From assembly GCA_037953625.1 (NCBI GenBank), contig CM075655.1, positions 121,899,001 to 121,963,000 on the forward strand: 64,000 nt of DNA. The letters are read 5' to 3'. The stretch comes from Crotalaria pallida (lineage: Eukaryota > Streptophyta > Magnoliopsida > Fabales > Fabaceae). The position numbers were made by a program, and so were the translations under genes. This document shows, one piece after another, positions 26,569 through 36,804 of this stretch (position 1 is its first letter; each line of letters opens with the position of its first letter). The notes under the pieces were generated by a model. It saw only the letters and a list, made by a program, of their open reading frames with translations, did no database searches and was not told where the DNA came from.

Positions 26569-26643
26569 CGTGGTATGTTTATGTTATTTTCAATATGCTG
26601 TTTACATATATGACCATATTGACCATATTTTATGTTTACAGTA

Positions 26644-28527
26644 ATGCCGAGGACCAAAAACGCATCGGTAAGAGACCCTATGACGGCATCCAATCGGAGG
26701 AGACGGGTAGAAGACCGGGCTGAACCGTCACAACCCGTTGACTCATCCGACGATGAAGAGCAGGAGCAAGAGGTGGAGATGGTTGTGCATGACCCGCAGG
26801 ACACGTCTTTGCTTAAGAGCTACGACGAGCACCAAGCAAAAGAGATTTGGCAAAGACGTGTAAGTATTAAATGAACCAAAATTATTTCAAGAATAGTTTT
26901 TTATTTTAATTAATTTTTACTGATATAAATTGCAGGACCGATTGTTGAACCGGTGTCATAACCATGCTTTCGATATGCCTCTACTGTATAGTGTTGATGT
27001 GCCAAGACAAGTGCGCGATATTGTTGAGGCTTCGGGGTTGGCACCACTTGTAGAGACAGCGTATGCAGTAGTTGATCGGCGTCTACTAGGTGCCTTTGCA
27101 GATCGGTGGTACGAAGACACCAATACTTTTCATCTCCCTGTCGGGGAGATGACGATCACTCTTGATGATGTTTCCTGCATTCTTCACATCCCGGTTACAG
27201 GGTTGCTTATACCATGGGACAAGCCTAACCAAACTGATGTTGCACACCTTATGCGCGAGTTGCTAGAGATGGACAATGCTGATGCAACGCAAGAGGTCTT
27301 GGACAATCGCAGTGGGGCCATTAGGTTCAACACATTGAAGGATGTGTTTAGGAGGGCCATTCGAAGACGGCGTTATGAGGTTGCTGCGAGAGCTTATTTG
27401 TTGTACTTGGTGGGGACCACCTTGTTCACAGATAAGACCAACAATACAATTAATTGGTTGTCAGTTCTTGCAAGCATTTGATGATTTGAATGCTGTAGAC
27501 GGATACGCATGGGGTGCTAGCGCTCTGGCGTATTTGTATGACCACTTATCATTTGCAAGCAAGGCAAAGAAGATGTCAATGGCCGGATACATGTCCTTGC
27601 TTCAGGTAATCAACTATCTAGTATTTATTTATAATAAACTAAAAAAAATTGATTGGTTATTGTATACTAATTTCATGTTTTGTTATTATGATTAGGGATG
27701 GATATTGGATCATTTCCCATCGATCGGTCCGTGTGCTGTGATAAGTGATGTTTATGAAGAGGATATGCCAAGGATCACTAAGTGGATTCCTCAACAATCG
27801 GTGTCCAACTCTGAAAATCACTATCGGATGTTTCTTGAGAGGTTGACGCCAGAGCAAGTGGTATGGCAACCTTACGATCCAGATCACCGACATGCTAGGC
27901 CATTTGAGGAAGCCTCCCTTTACTGTGGCTATCTGAGATGTGGTATCATAAGGACGATTTATCTTCCGCAGAGAGTGTTGCGACAGTTTGGATACATTCA
28001 AACTATCCCTGCTGATCCACCCGTTGGACTTCCCCTGCCCTCGGCCATTGATGAAAGTTTTGGAGAATGGCACCTTCACACTCTTGATGATGCCACTAGA
28101 GGAGAGCCCGTGACATACAGGGGTCAATGCGTAGATGGATATATCGACTGGGTGCACAGAGTGTCACATCCCTTTCTCTTACCCACATCGGTAAGAGTTG
28201 ATCGTCCGGAGGCTACGTTACTAGTAAGTGCTGTCATCCCTTTTTATTATGCACATTATCATAATTGATAACATATTGACTGATAGTTATGGACTCTTTG
28301 TATTTTCTTTGTAGACTCGCGCTTTTCAACGATTGCAGATGATTGATGGATATGTTGAATCGTTGATTGATGAGACCGATAATCCTTACCTAGATGCTTT
28401 AAGTGGTATACGTCGGTTGACATTGACACCCATCACTGAAGTGGTTAAGGAGCCTGCGCAGAGAAGAGGTGGTAGGGGTGGGGGTAGAAGAGGAGGTAAG
28501 GGTGGGGGTAGGCGTAGGCATGAGTAG
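26644..28527 (+). pseudogene. Plant mobile domain (PMD/MAIN-like) gene of the MULE, frameshifted
   Basis: Four exons fit well: 26644-26859, 26936-27605, 27696-28223 and 28315-28527, all GT-AG. The protein starts MPRTKNASVRDP, has an acidic Glu/Asp stretch, then the plant mobile domain: FHLPVGEMTITLDDVSCIL in exon 2, the WGASALAYLYDHL block, GWILDHFP at the exon 3 start, and a Gly/Arg-rich tail (GGRGGGRRGGKGGGRR). Exon 2 changes frame by one base between about 27430 and 27470: the upstream frame meets TGA at 27479-27481, while the downstream frame resumes FLQAFDDLNAVDGYAWGAS. No intron-sized gap explains this, so it is probably a frameshift. Known: PMD proteins (MAIN, MAIL1) act in silencing and genome stability in host plants, and PMDs are recurrently found inside MULEs and Gypsy-type elements. 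Its job in the element is unknown. Confidence 0.85.
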
Positions 28528-28704
28528 TTGGTTGACGTAGTGGTTTGACTATTTAAATTTTCGTAGACAATGTGTTAAATTTATGATTTGGCGTAGACAT
28601 TGTGTTTGATTTACGTACTTAAATTTATGGTTTGACTTGTATTTGAGATTTGTTTTGCATTTCTATCTTTTTTATATGTTTCTTTTTTTTCCTATCATTT
28701 CTAT

Positions 28705-29100
28705 CCTTGCTGACCCATCAGCAATGTTTTACTATTTTTGATAAAAAAAAACATAGCTCGCTGAAGGGTCAGCGAGCTTTGCAAAATTACGTACTCGCTG
28801 ACACCTGAGCGAGTTAATAAAAAAGTTAAAAAAAATAGCTCGTTGAAGGGTCAGCGAGCTTTGCAAAATTACGTACTCGCTGACACCTGAGCGAGTTAAT
28901 AAAAAAGTTAAAAAAAAATATAGCTCGTTGAAGGGTCAGCGAGCTTTGCAAAATTACGTACTCGCTGACACCTGAGCGAGTTAATTAAAAAATTAAAAAT
29001 AACAACGCTCGCTGATGGGTAAGCGAGATGTGCAAAAGTACATACTCGCTGGCCCCAGAGCGAGTTGATAAAAAAGTTAAAAATAAGCTTGCTGATGAAC
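28705..29100. repeat. Central palindrome array between the two gene 3' ends
   Basis: Nine units start at 28705 (degenerate), 28757, 28794, 28839, 28876, 28924, 28961, 29008 and 29045. Pairs 37 bp apart alternate with steps of 45-48 bp. A tandem repeat of about 82-85 bp, each copy holding two units, is present three times (28757-29000). A decayed half unit is near 29087. Being between convergent genes it could also act in termination, but that is inference. Confidence 0.88.
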
Positions 29101-29301
29101 ATATTATAAACATAGCATGAAAAAAAAGTTTGCAGGTAATAAACATAACATGAAACAAAAATTGCACTTAAACCAAAAATCAACATAAATTTCAATTCAT
29201 CAAAATTTTGAACATAAAAGTGGCATTACATAACATTAAAATCTCAATATCTCAATCACTTGCAATGTCATATACAAGACTATCTATAGTCGGAGGAGGT
29301 A

Positions 29302-30880
29302 TTAATTCTTTAAATAATGCAAGACTATCTTGAAGAATGGAGTGTTCAACCTGTGATCAACTCTTGTTAAGCTTCTTTGAAAAGATTCAGTTATGTTACT
29401 ATGTTGACATGTCAACATCCTTTGCATGTTCACTAAACAAGTGCATAGATCACCATTGCTACCTGATAACATCATTTTGAACTGAGAGTGGGCACCTTCG
29501 ACCCCATGAGAAAAAAAAGGAAAATTAAAAAAAAAAACAAATGCAAAATAACAATAAGTCCAAGATAAATTATTATTACCTATTTGAAGTAGTATTTCCA
29601 AGATGCATAAAATCATTTATGAATGCATGAACGAATTTTTCCTTGTTTTCTTCCAAATAAGTCCTATTCACATACTCAAAGAGACCAATGCAATTTTCAC
29701 ACAAGCCTTCAAATTCCATCTTTGAAACTTCATACTCATCCTTGTCCTTGGAATGCACTAGCTTTGTCCATGCATCAATGAATTTATCTTTATTTTCATC
29801 ATCGGGTTGACGAAGATAATTCTTCAAATTCACTTTAATATTCTTCTTGATGTGAAATTGACACAATAAATGCTTTAAACTTGGAAAAACCGTCTCAATC
29901 GCATTCACTAATGCACCCTCAAAGTCAGATACAATCACCTTTGGCATGCAAGCTTCATCTTTGATCAATCTCTTCAAATGTTGTAATGCCCATACGAAGT
30001 TTGAAAACTGCTCCGTCTCCATGTAAGAGAATGCTACAGTAAATGATTTATCTGTTGAGGTTTGTCCAACGACCTCGAGCAAAGGCCATCTGTATCTATT
30101 GGTCTTGTATGTATTGTCTATGATGAAGACAATATTGAACAAATTCAAAAGACTAATAGATTTAGGATGCGCCCAAAAAATTTGCTTTACAACATCGGTG
30201 ACCTCATCTTTCCTATACCAAGTGTCATATCCTTCATCCCTCAAACACTTCAAAAGATGTTGCATTTCTGATCTTGGACGCCTTACACTTTTTTTCCACC
30301 GATTGCGTATATTGTAGATTTGCGTCAATGTAGTGCAATTGGATGGATTTTCTTCTCTCAAAGTTGCTAATATGTGTCTTGGCATCACCCGATTCTTTGT
30401 CATGGTAATGATTTTCTCATTTTCTTCCGGTGTAGGCTTCCCTGCTGCTGCGTGGCCAATCAATGATTCATATTTATTATGGTTGTGGGTGCCACAAGAC
30501 ACCCTCACTATCCACCCTCCGTGGGATGCCGATGGTCGACCATGTACTTTGAAAGGACAATTGGACTTCTTTGACCCGGTAATGTAGTTTATATCCTCCT
30601 TTTTGGGCTTGTAAAGACCGTATATTTCGCATGAGATGGTGATCCTTTCTTTCTTGCCAACTCCTCCTCTATCCGACCTAAGGATCCTAAGAACAAATCC
30701 TTGAGAGTAGGCAACTTCACGAACCCATTTCTCTAGAGATTCACAATTAGGAAAAACTCTTCCGGTCTCAAAAGCACTTGTGTAATCCGGAAACTGGATA
30801 GGAACTAATTCAACATCCTCAATCTTCCGAGGGCCACCATCATTCATGTCACGATTGCTCTCACCATCGTTTGCTTCCAT
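29302..30880 (-). pseudogene. MULE transposase with FAR1-type zinc finger, broken
   Basis: Exon 1 is 30880-29580 (starts MEANDGESNRD). It carries a WRKY-GCM1/FAR1-type zinc finger (two Cys and a closing THNHN) at about residues 85-150, then the MULE transposase core: DNTYKTNRY with the first acidic residue, VIVSDFEGALVNAI with the second, and LCQFHIKKNIK. The catalytic third acidic residue (VEGAHSQFK) is in the next exon, at about 29503-29480. The 76-bp intron has a normal GT at 29579-29578, but at the frame-matched acceptor (29505-29504) the bases are GG instead of AG, and the next AG gives a stop. The frame ends at 29302, before the SWIM zinc finger usual in this family. The gene is probably inactive. 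Family role: excision and insertion of the element by a DDE-type nuclease. Confidence 0.88.
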
Positions 30881-30944
30881 GTTTAAATATCTGTATACAA
30901 AGGTTACATTAATTAAATTATTTTTTTAAAAAAAATTCAGAATG

Positions 30945-31480
30945 CTCGCTTAGGGTTCAGCGAGTGTGTTACATTTCACACACGCTGAGGCAGGCGCGAG
31001 CTAACAAAAAAACTACTAGCTCGCTGAAGGGGCAGCGAGAAGTTAAAGTTTAGATACACGCTGACACATAAGCGAGCATGTGGTTTTTCATTATAATACT
31101 TAAACTCGCTGCTGTGTAAGCGTGTGTGTAAACTTTAACTTCTCGCTTTGGGCACAGCGAGTGGGTTACTTTAACAAACACGCTTACCCCAGAGCGAGTT
31201 GTTGATTTTTCAATATACAAGTCTTTCTCGCCGTGGGTTAAGCGAGTATCTAAATATTAGTCACTCGCTAAGGGTCCAGCGAGTCTGTTAATGTTACACA
31301 CTCGCTTACCCCAGAGCGAGTTGTTGATTTTTCAATATATAAGTCTTTTTCGTTGTGGGTTAAGCGAGTATCTAAATTTTAGTCACTCGCTAAGAGTCCA
31401 GCGAGTCTGTTAATGTTACACACTAGCTTACCCCTAAGTGAGCTGCTTAAATTTTGGCCAGCTCGCTGAATCCTACGCGT
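30945..31480. repeat. Right palindrome array (13 units)
   Basis: Units start at 30945, 30981, 31020, 31057, 31105, 31142, 31179, 31227, 31264, 31301, 31349, 31386 and 31423, with a partial one at 31462. Steps are 36, 39, 37, 48, 37, 37, 48, 37, 37, 48, 37 and 37 bp. From 31105 on this is a strict 37-37-48 rhythm, a 122-bp higher-order repeat of three unit types. Some units begin CACGC instead of CTCGC. The array lies just upstream of the transposase start codon (30880). Confidence 0.9.
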
Positions 31481-31782
31481 ACGACAGTACGAACAGAAAA
31501 AAAATTACGAAAAATTGGAAAAAGTACGTGACAAGTGTACCTTTATGATCATGCAATGCTTACACGATGATGAGATGCTTTATGATTGATTAAACAAGTG
31601 TTTTTTGTTGATATGTTATAGAAGTAGAAGGTGAAAGGTTGGTGAAGATGAAGAAGAAGAAAGAGGAGAAGATGAAGGGTTTAAGTGTTGCATGAGATTT
31701 AAGGGAGGAAAAGGTTGATGGGTTTAGGAAGGTGGAAGGAAAGAGGAGGGGGTAAGGGTACTTTTGGAAACTCAGTTTTTGT

Positions 31783-31856
31783 TAGTAAGGGTGTTTTTGG
31801 GTTTTTGGAAAAAAAGGGGGCAAAGTAATTAAAAAGGGGTTAGAAAATTAAATCCC
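31783..31856 (-). repeat. Right terminal inverted repeat of the MULE
   Basis: Reverse-complemented it begins GGGATTTAATTTTCTAACCC and contains AAAACACCCTTACTAAC, pairing with the left end. Further in (31620-31760) an AG-rich block pairs with the CT-rich leader at the left end. It presumably carries the transposase promoter. Confidence 0.85.
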
Positions 31857-31865
31857 TGAGCTTTA

Positions 31866-32079
31866 AGTCGGTGATTGGTACTCAGTGAGTCAGTCTTACT
31901 AACAAGTTAGTAAAGCCGTTAAAATTAGTTTATGCTTTTCGGTTTAGAAAGAGGGAAAGAGATATAGCGCGAAATGCCAAGAGTCTCTGTCTTGTCTTAA
32001 CAAAGGGAAAGAACTCACCATAGAGAAAAGAGTCAAACAACAATTCGTGAGTGATAGAGTTTAGTGGTGGCGATCGGCG
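31866..32079 (+). promoter_or_regulatory. CRWN4 proximal promoter and leader, adjoining the MULE
   Basis: This 214-bp segment lies between the MULE's target duplication and the CRWN4 start codon. The purine-rich part from about 31945 looks like untranslated leader. The original upstream sequence is now displaced to the left of 25717. No clear TATA box remains within it. Confidence 0.5.
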
Positions 32080-32276
32080 ATGACGACTCCTCGGTCGATT
32101 ACTCCCGATACTACTTCCAGAGTTTCGAGAAGCCCTCTCAGTAACGAACAAGAGATCTTGAAGCGCCTTAGACTTGCCGGTTTCGATGAAGATTCCGTCA
32201 AACATAAAGATAAGGCTGCGCTGGTTGCTCACATCGCCAGCCTTGAAGCTCAGGTACTTTTTTTTTTTTTTATAAC

Positions 32277-32330
<54 letters not shown>

Positions 32331-35300
32331 TTCGAACCTGTTATATTCGCTAAGATGCATTGAAGTTAAAAAAATAATTCAATTATTATTTTATCCTATA
32401 CCACATAGAAAGGTCAATTATGATTGATATGGTATGTTGTTCGTTCTAGTTTTTAATGCGGGATTGTCCTTTCGTTGCGGTGCTTCATCGATATGATAGG
32501 ATAAAAAGCTGTGATCGTTGTTTTGCGTATTGGTTTTGATGGCAATTTGCATCCATAGATCCAAATTCTATGATTCCGTGTTTCTCTTTGTGTTTATGCC
32601 CAAAACAATTTCTAGACGCTTCGGCAATTATTATGCCAAAGATCATGCACATGGTTCTACAAATTAGTGGCATCTTTAATTATAACTTATAGGAGTAAGT
32701 TGAAGATCAAATTTTTAAGTTAGACTTTGCTTGTAGTCATGGATAGTCAGTGACTTGCACATTGTTGTTCGTGGGACAAAGACAATTAGGGTTTAATCAA
32801 ATTGTGTAATATTTTGGGACTTTATAATCTGCTTATCTGCCTTGCTGCATATACTATTTTAAAGTTCTTTTTGGTCCTTCGACAACTCAAATTACTGAAC
32901 ATTGGAGTTTTTCCCTTGTCATTTAAACAGTTGCGGCATACTCATTACTTATCAATTGATTAGCATCGATCACTTCCAAAACTAGCTGAGAAGATGGTGC
33001 TGGTGTATAATTTGCTACTTGCTAGTGGCTTGTTCTGTAATTTCGTTTGTTATCACTTAAATGGACCTTTTTTCCCATCCATTAACTTGTATTTTCAATT
33101 GAATAAGATACTCTATAAAAGTTTTAGAGTTCAATTTAATATGATAGTCATTACTCTGCCTTATTCAAGTACTGTTGAAATGAAACTCATTGTTACTTTC
33201 TTGCTTCCACTTTGTATCTGACTTGTATTTTATGTAGATATATGATCACCAACATCAAATGGGCCTTCTCATCTTGGAGAAAAAGGATTTCGCTTCCAAG
33301 TATGAGCAAGTTAAGGCTTTGGTTGACTCATCTGAGTTGATGCGTAAGCATGATTCATCCATGAATTTATCTGCATTAATTGAAGCAAGGAAACGGGAAG
33401 AAAGCTTGAAGAAGGCAGTAGAAGTCAAAGAATTGTGCATAGGAAGCGTAAGATTATTGAATACAGTTTTTATATCATTTAAATTGGCTTTTGCTTCCCA
33501 AATGTTCGTTGATTTTCTCTAACTTTTAGATGGTAATTTTATATCGGTTTCTGTAGCTTGAGAAGGCTTTGCATGAGTTGCGTACTGAATGTGCTGAAAT
33601 CAAGGTTTCGGCTGAGAGTAAATTTTCTGAAGCACACCAACTAATTGACGAAGCACAGAAAAAAATTACTGAGGCTGAGGTCAAATTGCATGATGCAGAA
33701 TCTTTACAAGCAGAGGCTAACAAATATAACAGTGTTGCAGACAGGAAGCTTCAGGATGTTGAAGCACATGAAGATGATCTCAGGCGACAAATCACAGCTT
33801 TCAAATCAGAGTATGTATTTGAATAAGCACAACTTTGTTTACGGTCAGCTGGTTTTTTACGTGATCTTATCTTGTGTGTGTAGGCACATATTAGGTTACC
33901 TGCAACCAAGTAATACTTTGATACATTGACATTTGTTCAGCAATTAAGTTGATCTGTCTCTCACTTACTCTCAGTTGTGATGAAAAAGAGAAGGAGCTAA
34001 TTCTCGAAAAGCAGTCCCTTTCAGAAAGACAGAAAGTTTTGCAACAAGAACAGGAAAGTTTAATACAATCGCAGGTCTTGCTCAACCAGAGAGAGGATCA
34101 CCTTTTTGATAGATCTAAGGAATTAAATTGTCTAAAAAAAGAGTTAGAAGAGACAAAGAAAAATATTGATAAGGAGCATGGAGCACTACTTGATGACAGA
34201 ACCAATCTGAAATTGATGGAGGTCACCCTAACAAGAAGAGAAGAGGTTCATATTTGAAAATTGGTCAAGATGGACTTGTATTAAGTATTTTTCTAATCTT
34301 TGACTTGTTCATGTGTTGATTTATGTTGTATGAATTCAGGTTCTCACTAAAAAGGAAACTGAGCTGAAGAAGAAAGAGCAAGAGTTGCTCGATTTTCAAG
34401 TGAAACTTGATAGTAGAGAATCTGTATGTTGTTGCTTTCTATATTGTTAATTGTTCACTGTAACTTGTGATTTTTCTTTACAGTATTGTTCTTCTAATTT
34501 TTGTTTGATGGGAAATATAGGATGAAATCCAGAAAATTATGGCTGGACAGGAAGCTGCATTCAGAACAAGAAAATCTAATTGTGAAGCTGAGCTGCAAAT
34601 TCAGCTCAAATCTGTTGAACATGAAATTGAGATGAAGAGACGAGCTTGGGAATTGGAGGAGGTTGATCATAAACAAAGGGAAGACCAACTCCTGGAAAGG
34701 GAGCATGAGTTGGAAATTCTGTCTGGCGTACTGAGTGAGAAGGAGAGTGGTCTGCTGGATATGTCAAGTGCTCTTGGAAAAAAAGATCAAAGTTTGAGAG
34801 TTGCGTATGAGGAATTTGAGTTAAATAAAGCCCTTTTGCAAAAGGAAAAGGAAGAAATTGAAAAAACAATGCTAAACCTACATAAGTCCTCTGTATCGTT
34901 GGAAAATAATTCAAGGCATGTTGATAGTGCAAAGGACAGACTGGAGGCCATGAAAATTGAAACAGATGACTTGTCTGTTTTTGAAGTGAAGCTAAAGGAA
35001 GAGATCGACCTTGTAAGATCTCAGAAGTTGGAGCTTGTAGCTGAGGCAGATAAGCTGAAAGCCGAGAAAGCGAGGTTTGAAACTGAGTGGGAGCTTCTTG
35101 ATGAAAAGAAAGAAGAGCTACAGAAAGAAGCAGAATGTATAATGGAGGAAAGGAAAGCAGTCTCGACTTATATTAAAAAAGAGCGTGACAAACTAAGACA
35201 AGAGAAAGAAAACATGCATAATCAGCACACCCAAGAATTGAAGTTGCTTGCCCATGAACGAGAAGAGTTCATGAACAAGATGGCGCATGATCATGATGAG

Positions 35301-36626
35301 TGGTTTGCCAAGATGCAGCAAGAGCGTGCAAATTTCTCGCTGGACATTGAGATGCAAAGGAGGAATCTGAATATTCTTATTGAGAAGAGACATGAAGATG
35401 TGGAAAGTTATTTGAAGGAAAGAGAAAAGGCTTTTGAGGAAGAAAAGAACGGTGCACTTCAATATATTAATGCTCTCAAGGATAAAGCAGCAAAAGAGTT
35501 GGAAGAGGTTTCCTTAGAGATGGAAAGGCTTCATGCTGAGCGAACAGAGATAAGTTTGGACCGTGAACAGAGAAATAAGGAGTGGGGTGATCTAATTAAT
35601 TGCATCGAGGAACTCAAAGTTCAAAGGGATAAGCTTCAAAAGCAGAGAGAACTGTTACATGCTGATAGAATTGAAATTCATGCTCAAACTGAGGAGTTGA
35701 AAAAACTAGAGGATTTGAGGAATATCTCTGATGACATTGCCATGGCTGAAATGCTTAATTCTGATATAGAGTCTAACCAACAGCAAATATCCTTAAAGAA
35801 AAATTTCAAGAAGCAGACTCTTACCCCCGGTGATCAATTTAATTCCCCTCATCACATCAGCAATGGGTTTGATGCTCCATTTGTGCAGAAATCATCTGTT
35901 GCTTCTCCTCCTAGCCCTGTTAGATTATCATGGATCAAACGATGCTCTGAACTAATTTTTAGGCAATCTTCCGAGAAGCCACTCATGGATATTGAGGATA
36001 AGGCTGTGGTTTCTGATTCTTATAAGGTTAGCAATGGGCAAAATCACTTGACAAATGACATGCCACTGGGTAATGTTAGCAAAAGACAGCAAACGAGGTT
36101 TTCTTTTGGGGAACTGAAAGTCATACTAGAAGTACCCTCTCCAGCTGAAGATGTTAACAGAGTAAGTGATTTTGAATCTGAAATTAAGAAAGACGTGAAA
36201 GGAAAAATTATTCCCTTGCTTTTGGATGGGCGTCACACGGGCAGACTGAAAAGAGGCAGTGGGAACTTGACTACTGAAGTTGGTGATTCACATTTAAATA
36301 CAAGGCAGAATAAGAAGCTGCGACCAGAAGAACAATTATGCCAGGGTGCTACATGCAGGTACAACTCTGGTCCTTTGGATGATTTTTTTTTTTTTTTTTT
36401 ATATGTAGTTGGCGCTTTGTGGATTCCAGAAGTTATCTATTGAATTTTGATTTTTGTTGTCAGTGCAATTCCAATCCAATCAGATGTATCAAAGGTCCAG
36501 CAGTTGTCAATATTATCAAACCAAATACAAGAGAATGCTGCAGGTACTCGTGTAGTAATGGTGGATAAGGTCATACATGAATCAGAGGTGAGTTCTGAAA
36601 AGATTGATGCTATCATTTCCCAATGA
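32080..36626 (+). CDS. CRWN4: CROWDED NUCLEI 4 / NMCP2-type nuclear lamina protein
   Basis: Seven coding exons: 32080-32253, 33238-33447, 33557-33810, 33975-34245, 34340-34423, 34521-36358 and 36464-36626, giving 997 residues, close to the roughly 1,010 of Arabidopsis CRWN4. The N-terminal head (RLRLAGFDEDSVKHKDKAAL) and the start of the rod (IYDHQHQMGLLILE) are diagnostic of the NMCP2/CRWN4 branch. A near-continuous charged coiled coil runs from about residue 60 to 700, followed by a Ser-rich tail with basic patches. Known role: plant lamin-like protein at the nuclear periphery controlling nuclear size, shape and chromatin position. In the last exon the frame stops at TGA 36624-36626, while a shifted frame (SFPNEEPIDHLSNSTIGV) continues to 36804 and looks like the expected tail, so the C-terminus may be cut by a single-base shift. 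Its upstream region is interrupted by the MULE. Confidence 0.93.
32276..32330 (+). repeat. TTA microsatellite in CRWN4 intron 1
   Basis: About 17 uninterrupted TTA units follow a T-run just after the exon 1 donor. Such a tract should vary in length between individuals. It does not affect coding. Confidence 0.9.
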
Positions 36627-36804
36627 AGAACCAATAGACCATCTGAGTAATTCTACAATTGGAGTTGATCAGTGTGATCTTCATGGGAACACAGTTGATC
36701 AATCAAATTCTGAAATTGTAGAAAGAGTCAGAGAGACATTTGACCTTGTGTTTCGAGTGGTTTGGCAAAGGACGGGCAAGTTCCAGATTACTGTTAGGCT
36801 GTGA
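36604..36804 (+). other. Out-of-frame probable tail of CRWN4
   Basis: This frame overlaps the annotated stop and reads FPNEEPIDHLSNSTIGVDQCD, then QSNSEIVERVRETFDLVFRVV to a stop at 36802-36804. Its acidic and polar character suits the CRWN4 tail far better than intergenic DNA. A one-base difference at about 36600-36620 would join it to the preceding exon. Whether it is a real allele defect, an assembly error or an unusual splice is unresolved. Confidence 0.5.

Larger units (their letters stand above)
25717..31856. mobile_element. Two-gene Mutator-like element with palindrome arrays
   Basis: The borders are set by the exact 9-bp duplication TGAGCTTTA at 25708-25716 and 31857-31865. The ends are inverted: GGGAATTGATTTATTAACCC on the left and the complement of GGGATTTAATTTTCTAACCC on the right. 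Loose inverted similarity continues inward for a few hundred bases (ACACCCTTA blocks, then CT-rich tracts). Inside are a rightward PMD gene (26644-28527), a leftward MULE transposase gene (30880-29302), and three arrays of a 20-bp imperfect palindrome. The convergent layout mirrors MuDR (mudrA plus mudrB). A 9-bp duplication and an MULE transposase place it firmly in the Mutator superfamily. Both genes look defective, so this copy is probably not autonomous now. Confidence 0.93.
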
